A stretch of DNA of 64,000 nucleotides from a bacterium. Its GTDB lineage: Archaea > Nanoarchaeota > Nanoarchaeia > Woesearchaeales > UBA10216. Shown here in pieces: positions 1 through 6,588 of the stretch. The translations under genes and the position numbers were made by a program. Numbering within the stretch: position 1 is the first letter of the stretch; each line of letters begins with the position of its first letter. The DNA lies in NCBI GenBank assembly GCA_024206195.1, contig JAAGZO010000966.1:236647-300646 (forward strand), read 5' to 3'. The notes beneath the pieces are model-generated. The model was not told where the DNA came from. It made no database searches and saw only the letters and a list, made by a program, of their open reading frames with translations.

Positions 1-3000
1 AAAACCGTGTAGCTTTCCTCTTTTTAGTACTATATCCCATACTTCTTTTGCTTTGCTAAGGATATTTTCATGTATGCTTGCTTCTAGCTTATCCGTTTCT
101 TGTTTATGTTTGTATAAAACTCCAAACATTGGATCCTTATTCTTTTCATACTCACTGAACGTTCCCATGTGTTCTGCTAATTCCGCAGAAGTTAGGTAAG
201 CAGAAGCTGTCATCAAAGCAGTTATTGCAGATGCAAGTTCTCTTCCAAGGTCGCTGTCATAAGGTAAACCTTGTGTCATTAGTAGTGCGCCTAAGTTGCT
301 GTAACCTAGGCCTAATGCTCTATATTTCTTTGTAGCTTCAGTAATCTTTTCTGTTGGATAGCTAGCTGGATCTATTACTATATCTTGGGCGATATAAATC
401 GTGCGAACTACGTGGAGGAAAGATTCTACATCGAATACTGATTTAACTCCATCTTCAGTTTGTTCCTTTCGGATAAATTTGATTAAGTTAATAGATGCTA
501 AATTACAACTAGTATTGTTTATGAAAGAAAATTCGCTGCAATTATGAACTGCTATACCGTTAGCAATAAAATGTGACGTGTTTGGTTCTGTAATATCGTA
601 TACGTCCTGCACACCAATATATTCTAATGAAGCTATAGTATCAGTATTCGTACGGGTTGAGTTATTTATAGTAACTATAATTTTATCTGCAACTGTTAGA
701 TCTGACGCTGGGACATCACCGTTGTTTGCAGTGTAGATCCTATGATCCGCTGTTAATTTGAGGGAATAGCCTTTTATAGTTGTTAGTTTGTAGACAGGTT
801 TTTTCCCGTTACAAACTACTCTGCTTGGGCTGTAGCACCTTCCATCTATACTTTTGATTTTGACGTTTTTAATACCTTCCTCATATAGTTTTTTGATGGC
901 AATGCGGCTGTTATAGGTAGTGATGAGAGTATCACCAGTAACACACGGGTTAGTTGCTACTTGTACACCTGAATTGGGGCAAGTATGCCATTTATTAAAT
1001 GTATCATGGAATTGTATAGCTGGATCTCCACACTTGTGTGTTTCCTTTGCTATTTCTCTCAGGATATCTCTTGCTTTGTGAATACTAACGGTATCTCCTG
1101 TAGTTCTTGCTATAGTATGCCAGTCTCCGTTATCTTCAACTTCGTGCATGAATTGATCTGTTACTCTAACGGAGTGGTTAGAATTTTGGAAATATACAGA
1201 ATTGGTAGCTTCTAATGGGTTATATCCGTTTTGTATCAGTATTTGAGCTTTTTTTTCTTCTATACTTTTACATTTAATGAAGTCCACTACATCAGGGTGA
1301 TCAACATCTAATATAACCATTTTAGCTGCTCTCCTTGTCTTACCCCCAGATTTTATTGTACTAGCATTTGCATCCAGTAGTTTCAGAAATGGTATAGGTC
1401 CGGAATTTGATACGATAATACTGTTTACTATATACTGATGTACTTCAGCTACTGTAATGTCGTATAAATCAACCGTTTCTTTATATGCTATGGATTCGAT
1501 CTTAGCTGGTATATGTTCTATCATGCGTAACAACTTGTTAGCATCCTTTAGATAGTTACTTTCTATTAATGCATCGTAAATCCTAGTCATTGAAATATAT
1601 CCAGTACACTTAGCATCAAGTGACATTACAGTTTTAGAAAGTTTTGATCTAAACGATTTATCAGATACAAAGAGCTTTAAGGCATTGAACGGCCAGAGTA
1701 CTTTGTTGTTATCTGGGTTAATTTCATCTGCACTTTCTATTATCTTATTAGGATTACTACTTTTAGCAAATATTGGATAGAGAGTGGCATATACATTTGG
1801 CTGGTTTGCTAGTATTTCTGCTACTGGGTACTTTTCTATGGTCCCAGCAGAAGTAACGGCGATGAAGTTATGGTTTGGTGTCACATTTAATTCCCTACCG
1901 TCTGTGAATTTTACAGTATGTATATCTCCCTTGCCGTTTTTGTGTAAGTGGGTAATGCTTCTTGATCCTTGAGGGGTAATTGCTTTGTCTACGCCTACCT
2001 CTATTTCTGAGATAGGGATGTAACCGCGTGAAGTTAATACTTTCTGATCTGCTGAGAAACAAGCAAATCCGCCTCCACTAACGTTCTCGTGTTTTGATCT
2101 TAGTGGTGAAACATTTATACCAGATCCAGATCCGTATTTGAATATTCTCCCTTCTATGGATACAAGATCAGTTATCGAGTCTATACTGTCTTCTACTTCA
2201 TTGATATAACAGTTGTGTACTAGTACGTTATTTGTTAGGTATTTTCCGCTTTCCGTTTGAATATCATATACATCATAAATCCCGATCTTTTCTACGGATT
2301 TTACCTTCTGGTATCGCACATTTCTACTGTGCTTTCCTTTTAGAAGTAGCGTTTCTAATGATTGATTTGTACCCTCTTTATACTGACCTGCACAACCATC
2401 ACCTTGCAGCCGTCCGGCTAGGGCAGCCTCAGAGACTTCTTCAACTGTGCAGTCGATATAGTTATCTATATTCTTCCCAGTATGTGGGTAAAGTCTCATA
2501 AAGTGACCGATTTCTATTTCATCCACTCTTATAAAATTTTCCGATACCTTTTCTGGTTTAGGATCGGCACAAACAAGGTGGTCTCCTGTTACATCTATAG
2601 AGAATCCGCCGTTTAGATGTACTCTAAGTACCTCTTTTTTGCCATTGTGTTTTACTGCTGTTATTTTGCTGAGACTGATATTATCATATACCCTTAGTCC
2701 CACCATATTTTTGGATACTATTTCGCCTATAGGTATAAGACCTGACTCTGTGTTAACCAACGCCCAATAAGGTTGGCAAGCTGCAGCTTGGCCAACCTTA
2801 CCGCTTTCTACTCCACAATTGAACCATATTGGACTATTGAAGGCTGCTATCTGGTTTAGTAATATATAAGATAGTTCGTCATTATAAGTTTTAGCATCCT
2901 CTCCTGATTCAAAATAGTGTTGTTTTATACCTTCTAAAGTTATAGTATCTGCTACTCTAGATACGAGTTGTCTGATACTGGATTCTCTGTTCTTACTCCC

Positions 3001-3198
3001 AAGTTTGCCGTAAAAGTATCGGCTACTTACGATATTTATGGATTGTTGAGACCAAGATTCGGGGGTTTCGATGTCTTTTTGTTGAAACAGACTTTCCCCT
3101 GAGTCTCTTTTTATCTCTGCATCCATTTTTTTCCATTTGATCATGTCAAATGGACTTAATTCTTCGTTGGTAAAATACCTGTTTATTTTTATGGCCAT
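1..3198 (-). CDS. nrdJ: Class II (adenosylcobalamin) ribonucleotide reductase, three inteins, 3' end outside window
   Basis: This enzyme reduces ribonucleotides to deoxyribonucleotides in the cytoplasm using a B12-generated thiyl radical, supplying dNTPs for phage replication. The host protein is read in four pieces (140, 50, 153 and at least 180 residues) separated by three in-frame inteins. Family motifs seen are AAFNSPIWFNCG, CYINEVEDS with the first redox cysteine (codon 2211-2209), KYGSGSGINVS, SGGGFA/SGPIPFLK, and NP/CSE, which carries the radical Asn (951-949), radical Cys (540-538) and Glu. The second redox cysteine is in NTSCNLASINL (507-505). The reading frame continues past base 1 just before the usual APTGTIS region, so the C-terminal third is missing from the window, not from the gene. 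The start is ATG 3198 (MAIKINRYF). The SD is poor (AGAGG only one base away), and the frame is open back to a stop near 3272 with no other ATG. It is the last visible gene of the leftward operon. Roles of the catalytic residues are from the known family; their positions are read directly. Confidence 0.96.
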   Translation of the reverse strand, partial: MAIKINRYFTNEELSPFDMIKWKKMDAEIKRDSGESLFQQKDIETPESWSQQSINIVSSRYFYGKLGSKNRESSIRQLVSRVADTITLEGIKQHYFESGEDAKTYNDELSYILLNQIAAFNSPIWFNCGVESGKVGQAAACQPYWALVNTESGLIPIGEIVSKNMVGLRVYDNISLSKITAVKHNGKKEVLRVHLNGGFSIDVTGDHLVCADPKPEKVSENFIRVDEIEIGHFMRLYPHTGKNIDNYIDCTVEEVSEAALAGRLQGDGCAGQYKEGTNQSLETLLLKGKHSRNVRYQKVKSVEKIGIYDVYDIQTESGKYLTNNVLVHNCYINEVEDSIDSITDLVSIEGRIFKYGSGSGINVSPLRSKHENVSGGGFACFSADQKVLTSRGYIPISEIEVGVDKAITPQGSRSITHLHKNGKGDIHTVKFTDGRELNVTPNHNFIAVTSAGTIEKYPVAEILANQPNVYATLYPIFAKSSNPNKIIESADEINPDNNKVLWPFNALKLFVSDKSFRSKLSKTVMSLDAKCTGYISMTRIYDALIESNYLKDANKLLRMIEHIPAKIESIAYKETVDLYDITVAEVHQYIVNSIIVSNSGPIPFLKLLDANASTIKSGGKTRRAAKMVILDVDHPDVVDFIKCKSIEEKKAQILIQNGYNPLEATNSVYFQNSNHSVRVTDQFMHEVEDNGDWHTIARTTGDTVSIHKARDILREIAKETHKCGDPAIQFHDTFNKWHTCPNSGVQVATNPCVTGDTLITTYNSRIAIKKLYEEGIKNVKIKSIDGRCYSPSRVVCNGKKPVYKLTTIKGYSLKLTADHRIYTANNGDVPASDLTVADKIIVTINNSTRTNTDTIASLEYIGVQDVYDITEPNTSHFIANGIAVHNCSEFSFINNTSCNLASINLIKFIRKEQTEDGVKSVFDVESFLHVVRTIYIAQDIVIDPASYPTEKITEATKKYRALGLGYSNLGALLMTQGLPYDSDLGRELASAITALMTASAYLTSAELAEHMGTFSEYEKNKDPMFGVLYKHKQETDKLEASIHENILSKAKEVWDIVLKRGKLHGF
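541..945 (-). other. Intein 3 in nrdJ (135-residue mini-intein), before the thiyl-radical cysteine
   Basis: A very short in-frame intein. It begins CVTGDTLITTYNSR and ends SHFIANGIAVHN, followed directly by extein CSEF. Block A is CVTGDTLI, block B is SLKLTADHRIY, block F is VQDVYDITEPNTSHFIA, and the C-terminus is a canonical His-Asn. There is no room for an endonuclease: only the Hint fold remains, close to the lower size limit known for functional inteins. The extein cysteine after it is the radical-carrying cysteine of the NP-CSE motif, so the enzyme is inactive until splicing. Confidence 0.95.
1405..2061 (-). other. Intein 2 in nrdJ (219 residues), at GGGFA/SGPIPF
   Basis: A second in-frame intein. 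It begins CFSADQKVLTSRGYIPISEI and ends YIVNSIIVSN, followed by extein Ser (SGPIPFLK). Block B is NVTPNHNFI and block F is VDLYDITVAEVHQYIV. The penultimate residue is Ser, where most inteins have His, and the +1 residue is Ser instead of Cys. About 90 residues between the splicing blocks (roughly 1480-1790) match no endonuclease motif I recognise. Excision joins GGGFA to SGPIPFLK, the expected uninterrupted sequence of class II reductases. Confidence 0.92.
2212..2778 (-). other. Intein 1 in nrdJ (189 residues), inserted before the first redox cysteine
   Basis: A protein-splicing element in frame with nrdJ. It begins with Cys (CQPYWALVNTESG) and ends VLVHN, followed by extein Cys (CYINEV). 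Hint-fold blocks are visible: an N-terminal nucleophile followed by a GLIPIGEI segment, block B with DVTGDHLV, and blocks F/G with VYDIQTESGKYLTNNVLVHN. Between B and F lies LAGRLQGDGCAGQY, which looks like the first half of a LAGLIDADG homing-endonuclease motif. The rest of that domain is absent, so this is probably a reduced intein unable to cut DNA. Removing it restores the conserved QAAA-CYINEVEDS junction of the reductase. Confidence 0.93.
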
Positions 3199-3280
3199 GC
3201 CTCTAAATGTAATTCTGAATTTTGATTGACTTTCAATAAACGGAATTATATAGTTTTGTAGTTTGTAGATTTATAAAAGC

Positions 3281-3327
3281 TACAGGCTACACCATATATA
3301 CTGTGTGTAGCCTGTAAGTCTTTTTTT
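3281..3327. terminator. 12-bp hairpin between the Nudix gene and nrdJ
   Basis: A perfect 12-bp inverted repeat (3281-3292 with 3305-3316, 12-base loop). On the plus strand it is followed by seven T (3321-3327). On the minus strand, the direction of the flanking genes, it is followed by CTTTT. It resembles a bidirectional intrinsic terminator and could partly end transcription from the upstream Nudix gene or block converging transcripts. A weaker A/T-only hairpin lies at about 3336-3354. Nothing else was seen in the 213-base gap 3199-3411. Confidence 0.6.
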
Positions 3328-3411
3328 GTGTGTTTTTTCTTGTGTAAGAAAAATTATTTTTTTTTGATTATCTCCTTTTCCTAAAAAATAAGTAGATAAC
3401 TGTGAATAATA

Positions 3412-4101
3412 TTACATTGAATAAAGTGCTATTTTAGACCAGTTCTCCAGCTTACCGACATTGGCTAACAGCTCCCAAGGCTCAGTGAAAAATCCGACTA
3501 GTTCCCCAGATTTAGTTTTGATTGTGATGTCTTTCTTTGACTTTACTTTGTATGTAAAGTGAAGACACAGATGGTCTTTTCCGACCCTATTACTGTTGTC
3601 TACGAACTGGCCCATGTAAAACAAACGTTTCGGGTCAAACTCTATGTATACTTCTTCTTCGAGTTCTCGGCGTATTGATTGTTTTATGAAATTTTTTTCA
3701 GCTAAAAGGTCAATGCCGTCTATATGACCGCCAGTTCCTATACTAATTGCACCAAGAAGCCTTGGATCGCCTTCATTTATCTGTCTGATAGTGGTGAAAA
3801 TACTACCGTTCTCTGTAATTATAGTTGTGTAAGGTATAATTTGTAAGTATTTGGGGTTGTATTCTAATTTCCAGCGATCCTCTAATATGTGCTTGTCATA
3901 TAGATATTCTTCTATATTAGATACATCAACATCAGGTACGTTTTTGGAAAGTATGCAAACAACTTTTTCTTGGCCAAATCTCTTACGTAAGATCTTTCGG
4001 ATTTGATCATCACAAGTTTTCCATTGAAGAGTTGAATCGGGCCCGTATTCGTCGCGCATATCGGCAAGTTTTTCTATCTCTTTTGTAACGTCTTTTCTCA
4101 T
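3412..4101 (-). CDS. Nudix hydrolase domain protein
   Basis: A 229-residue protein. Residues 85-215 look like a Nudix fold (hydrolysis of nucleoside diphosphates linked to another moiety). The Nudix helix is seen as TGGHIDG (123-129) followed by IRRELEEEVYI (143-153), which carries the metal-binding R-E-L-x-E-E core. The usual Gly after the EE pair is Tyr, and the spacing between GGHID and the RE motif is longer than in the strict consensus, as in some phage Nudix proteins. The first 80 residues are charged and unassigned. It starts four bases after the stop of the 83-residue gene, so the two are translationally coupled. Placement beside the reductase and the primase-like gene suggests nucleotide-pool sanitation or signalling. 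The substrate cannot be told. Confidence 0.8.
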   Translation of the reverse strand: MRKDVTKEIEKLADMRDEYGPDSTLQWKTCDDQIRKILRKRFGQEKVVCILSKNVPDVDVSNIEEYLYDKHILEDRWKLEYNPKYLQIIPYTTIITENGSIFTTIRQINEGDPRLLGAISIGTGGHIDGIDLLAEKNFIKQSIRRELEEEVYIEFDPKRLFYMGQFVDNSNRVGKDHLCLHFTYKVKSKKDITIKTKSGELVGFFTEPWELLANVGKLENWSKIALYSM

Positions 4102-4105
4102 ATTT

Positions 4106-4357
4106 TTACCACACCCGTAGGCTACCTTCTCCAGAGATTTCTCCGTTAAACAGTTCCGGATCTTCTGGGAAGTTAGTTTTTGGTACTATTTTTATTTCAA
4201 GTTCTCCTTGTCGATTGTAGGAAAATTCGCACAGTATGTTTAGTGTTGCCTTTTTCATAGTACGTGCAACGTGGTCTCTAGCGGAGCGTAGATAGGCAGA
4301 TGCGATATCATCGACAGTATCTACAAGTTTTTGTATATCGTCGTTTTGTGTTGGCAT
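4106..4357 (-). CDS. Hypothetical protein (83 residues) in the metabolism operon
   Basis: Not recognised. It has a predicted amphipathic helical N-terminal half (DIQKLVDTVDDIASAYLRS) followed by a short beta-rich segment (GELEIKIVPKTNFP). It has a perfect SD (AGGAGG six bases before ATG 4357) and is followed four bases later by the Nudix gene, so it is very probably expressed. No cysteine cluster, signal peptide or membrane segment was seen. Confidence 0.7.
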   Translation of the reverse strand: MPTQNDDIQKLVDTVDDIASAYLRSARDHVARTMKKATLNILCEFSYNRQGELEIKIVPKTNFPEDPELFNGEISGEGSLRVW

Positions 4358-4411
4358 GTAAACCTCCTAATATGTATAGTTAATTTTATTTTATATTTTT
4401 TCTTGTATTAA

Positions 4412-4440
4412 GTTTTACACGTTGTATGGGTAGTGTCAAG
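4412..4440 (-). promoter_or_regulatory. Possible minus-strand promoter before the 83-residue gene
   Basis: On the minus strand TCTTGACA (TTGACA at 4440-4435) is followed after 16 bases by TAAAAC (4418-4413), four of six matches to the -10 consensus. The same eight bases TCTTGACA occur at both divergent promoters near 5.8 kb. It would give the distal genes (83-residue protein, Nudix, nrdJ) their own start. Confidence 0.45.
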
Positions 4441-4481
4441 AATATAGTATTCACTGCCTGTGTCATTACTCAGCGCAATTT

Positions 4482-5444
4482 TTATTTGATATGTAAATCG
4501 GAAAATTTAAGTCCTACTCTGTATAGTACTTGTGTTATGGGACAACCTGCTAAACAGTTCATTACTACTTTAGTTCCTTTTAAAGCGATACCGAACGATC
4601 TCACTTTATCATCATGTACGGGGCAGCAAGCCTGCCATTGAAATCTAGAAGTTTGTGTAACGTTGTTGAATAAGCTTAGAATATCTGCCATGCCCATAGA
4701 TCGATTTTTGTATTCGTATAGTGGGCTATTATCTTCAAAATAACTTCGCTCTATAAATCGTTGGTTGCCGCCTGGTATCCAAGACGGAGCTTCTTCTATT
4801 ATATTTAACAGTTGCCGTCGTAAGAATTCTCTCTCCTTTTTTGTTGTGTGTCTAAACTGCTTTTGCATTAATAATTCAGTCCAATCTGTTAAATCTCCTC
4901 CTTTTCCAATTCCAGGTAACGATTCAATTAACTTGATGTTGTCAGTTACGGTAGCAACTGATTTGGCTTTTCTTCTAGCTCCTCTCAACCCGGGCGGATC
5001 GTTATCCGCTATGATTATTATATCCTTTCCCTTTAGATACGGAAGAAAATCTTTTCTCCAGTATGCTACGCCTCCTGAGTTAGTTGTAGCGGGCAAGCCT
5101 AATTCATTTGCTGTAGTTGCGTCTTTTTCCCCTTCTACTACTATCAACAGCTTTGACTCAACTACCCTGGGTAAGTTGTATAGTACTTTTCTTGAAACAC
5201 CCTTAAATTTTTTATATTCGTATAACGGACTAGTCCATTTGTTGACTTTGTACCAATTATCAGGATCTCCTTCATAATAATATCCCGGTGTTATACCCCA
5301 CAAATACTCACCATTTTTTGTAAGTCTCCTCTGTCCGAAATCCTTTGGACTAAATCTTATGATTTGATATAATAGCTCACCACATTCTGTTGTATAATCG
5401 TATATATCCTCTATTGTACTGTTCTTTGTTGTTTTTCTTCTCAT
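4482..5444 (-). CDS. TOPRIM/CHC2-type primase-like protein with permuted domain order
   Basis: A 320-residue protein. Residues 10-95 (IYDYTTECGELLYQIIRFSPKDF...) are the linker that normally follows the zinc finger in phage/plasmid primase-like proteins. Residues 97-190 are a TOPRIM domain with the metal-binding Glu in VVEGEKD (E104) and the D-x-D in IADNDPPG (D147/D149), then GDLTDW. Residues 252-317 are a CHC2-type zinc finger: CCPVHDDK (C274, H277), CLAGC (C297, C301), then GLKFSDL. In the known family the finger comes first, so this order is the reverse. The segment SPLYEYK occurs twice (about residues 72-78 and 240-246). Likely role: priming or primase-associated DNA binding during replication. 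No helicase domain is present. It lies 23 bases after the ribbon-helix-helix gene. Its SD is weak (GAAG). Confidence 0.85.
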   Translation of the reverse strand: MRRKTTKNSTIEDIYDYTTECGELLYQIIRFSPKDFGQRRLTKNGEYLWGITPGYYYEGDPDNWYKVNKWTSPLYEYKKFKGVSRKVLYNLPRVVESKLLIVVEGEKDATTANELGLPATTNSGGVAYWRKDFLPYLKGKDIIIIADNDPPGLRGARRKAKSVATVTDNIKLIESLPGIGKGGDLTDWTELLMQKQFRHTTKKEREFLRRQLLNIIEEAPSWIPGGNQRFIERSYFEDNSPLYEYKNRSMGMADILSLFNNVTQTSRFQWQACCPVHDDKVRSFGIALKGTKVVMNCLAGCPITQVLYRVGLKFSDLHIK

Positions 5445-5467
5445 AAAGCGACTTCAATATGATTTTA

Positions 5468-5704
5468 TTAAAGATTCTTTTTATTAGCATAGCTCTTAAC
5501 AACTGTTTTAAACTCACTCTCTTTTGGTTTAGGTATTAGTTCTAGATCTACATACATGTCTATAAATTCTTTCAGTAGATCGGAAGCTATTGTTTCTATC
5601 TTTGTTTCACATAATTTGGCAAATGCCCCAAGTTTTATACTATCTTCTTCTGTTAGCTTTACAGCTGATACTATTACAACTCTATTTCTTCTTAGATTTT
5701 CCAT
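5468..5704 (-). CDS. Small ribbon-helix-helix-like DNA-binding protein
   Basis: A 78-residue protein, first gene of the leftward operon. The pattern VIVSAVKLTEEDSIKLGAFAKLC... followed by ETIASDLLKEFIDMYV fits a ribbon-helix-helix (Arc/CopG-like) fold: a short beta strand, then two helices. Such proteins usually bind operator DNA as dimers, and the position beside the divergent promoters makes autoregulation or an early/late switch plausible. ATG 5704 was chosen because GAGG lies six bases before it. The GTG at 5716 in the same frame has no SD. The C-terminal 25 residues are charged and unassigned. Confidence 0.65.
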   Translation of the reverse strand: MENLRRNRVVIVSAVKLTEEDSIKLGAFAKLCETKIETIASDLLKEFIDMYVDLELIPKPKESEFKTVVKSYANKKNL

Positions 5705-5761
5705 GTTACCTCGCACTTACGTATCGTGTACTTGTAGTTTAGAGACTCTTCACTATTACAA

Positions 5762-5790
5762 ATAATACCATTTTCGTTGGTTTGTGTCAA
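5762..5790 (-). promoter_or_regulatory. Leftward sigma-70 promoter for the metabolism operon
   Basis: TTGACA (5790-5785), 17-base spacer, TATTAT (5767-5762), reading leftwards into the ribbon-helix-helix gene 58 bases away. The -35 is embedded in TCTTGACA, which recurs in inverted orientation at 5850-5857, so the two divergent -35 regions form an 8-bp inverted repeat. Confidence 0.8.
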
Positions 5791-5795
5791 GATAA

Positions 5796-5823
5796 TTGAA
5801 ATTTTCGTTATAGCTGTTATAAT
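5796..5823 (+). promoter_or_regulatory. Rightward promoter, extended -10
   Basis: TTGAAA (5796-5801), 16-base spacer, TATAAT (5818-5823) with a TG one base upstream of the -10 (extended -10 form). It faces the terminase genes. Its -35 nearly touches the -35 of the leftward promoter, so the two could not be occupied at once. Confidence 0.65.
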
Positions 5824-5851
5824 AAGTATATTAACTATATCGAGTACAGTC

Positions 5852-5880
5852 TTGACATGTGTATATGGCTGTCCTATAGT
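5852..5880 (+). promoter_or_regulatory. Rightward sigma-70 promoter for the morphogenesis genes
   Basis: TTGACA (5852-5857), 17-base spacer, TATAGT (5875-5880), about 100 bases before the first morphogenesis gene. A further TATAAT at 5917-5922 has no matching -35. Confidence 0.78.
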
Positions 5881-5885
5881 GTTTC

Positions 5886-5912
5886 ACAAAGGTGTATATA
5901 CAGAGCCTTTGT
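5886..5912 (+). other. Hairpin in the leader of the rightward transcript
   Basis: ACAAAGG (5886-5892) pairs with CCTTTGT (5906-5912) around a 13-base loop, a few bases after the predicted transcription start and far from the first ATG. It has no T-tract, so it is more likely a 5' mRNA-stabilising or regulatory stem than a terminator. Confidence 0.4.
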
Positions 5913-5986
5913 ATACTATAATAAATATTTGCATAAGTAGTTGGTAAGCACCGTGTTTATGTTACTAAACTGAACAAGGAGGAGTT

Positions 5987-6565
5987 ATGAAGTTGGAGGA
6001 GTCTATCGGACTCGATACGGTAAGTCCACCGTCTGTTAAAAAGGTAACTAAAAGAAAAACCAAATGGAAAGAATCTTTGGTTACTAAAAGACAGTCAAAA
6101 GAGTGGGTAAAGTACGGAAGGATTGCGGAATGGATGGCGGTAAAGGAAGGTAGGACGTTGGAGGAAATCCGACAATCTCCGGAAGTGAGCGTTACCCTAC
6201 AAACTCTTAATATTTGGAGTATACAGCATAAATGGCAGGATAAAAGGCGAGCTTATATACGCAGGCCTACGACAATTACTACTTTAGTACACGATCTTCT
6301 TCTTAATAACTTGATGAAAGCGCACAATCATCAAGTAGACGGGACAACTTTAACTTTAGAAGAGATAACAGGTCTAGAAAAACTTTTAAAGATGTATAAA
6401 ATTACTGGTGTTCCATTCCATGACCAAGCAAGCCTAGTCATGAAGGAATTCATAAAGTTTGTAGCTCTGTTATTCAAAGGGAAAGAAGAACTAAGTGTGG
6501 TACTGGATGTGGTGGAGGAATTCAGTAGGCGAATAGAAAACGGGCTTATATACCCAGAAGCATAG
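5987..6565 (+). CDS. Probable terminase small subunit
   Basis: A 192-residue protein directly before the large terminase gene, after a perfect AGGAGG SD. The N-terminal 55 residues are basic. Residues 45-90 (EWMAVKEGRTLEEIRQ...TLNIWSIQHKWQDKRRAYI) have the helix-turn-helix plus W..HKW..KR pattern seen in DUF1804/Mu-like small terminases, which recognise packaging sites on the genome. The C-terminal half is helical, probably for oligomerisation. The assignment rests on this helix-turn-helix pattern and gene order, not on a clear family match over the full length. Confidence 0.72.
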   Translation: MKLEESIGLDTVSPPSVKKVTKRKTKWKESLVTKRQSKEWVKYGRIAEWMAVKEGRTLEEIRQSPEVSVTLQTLNIWSIQHKWQDKRRAYIRRPTTITTLVHDLLLNNLMKAHNHQVDGTTLTLEEITGLEKLLKMYKITGVPFHDQASLVMKEFIKFVALLFKGKEELSVVLDVVEEFSRRIENGLIYPEA

Positions 6566-6588
6566 TACATTGAGTGGGGTAGGTAATA

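Noticed and set aside
985..1215. Plus-strand frame opposite nrdJ
   Set aside because: Shadow of the third reductase extein.
2281..2461. Active LAGLIDADG homing endonuclease in intein 1
   Set aside because: Only one half-motif is present and the domain is far too short.
4765..5277. 170-codon plus-strand frame opposite the TOPRIM gene
   Set aside because: The minus strand has clear TOPRIM motifs and operon structure; the plus frame has none.
5705..5716. GTG 5716 as start of the RHH protein
   Set aside because: No SD before it; GAGG correctly precedes ATG 5704.
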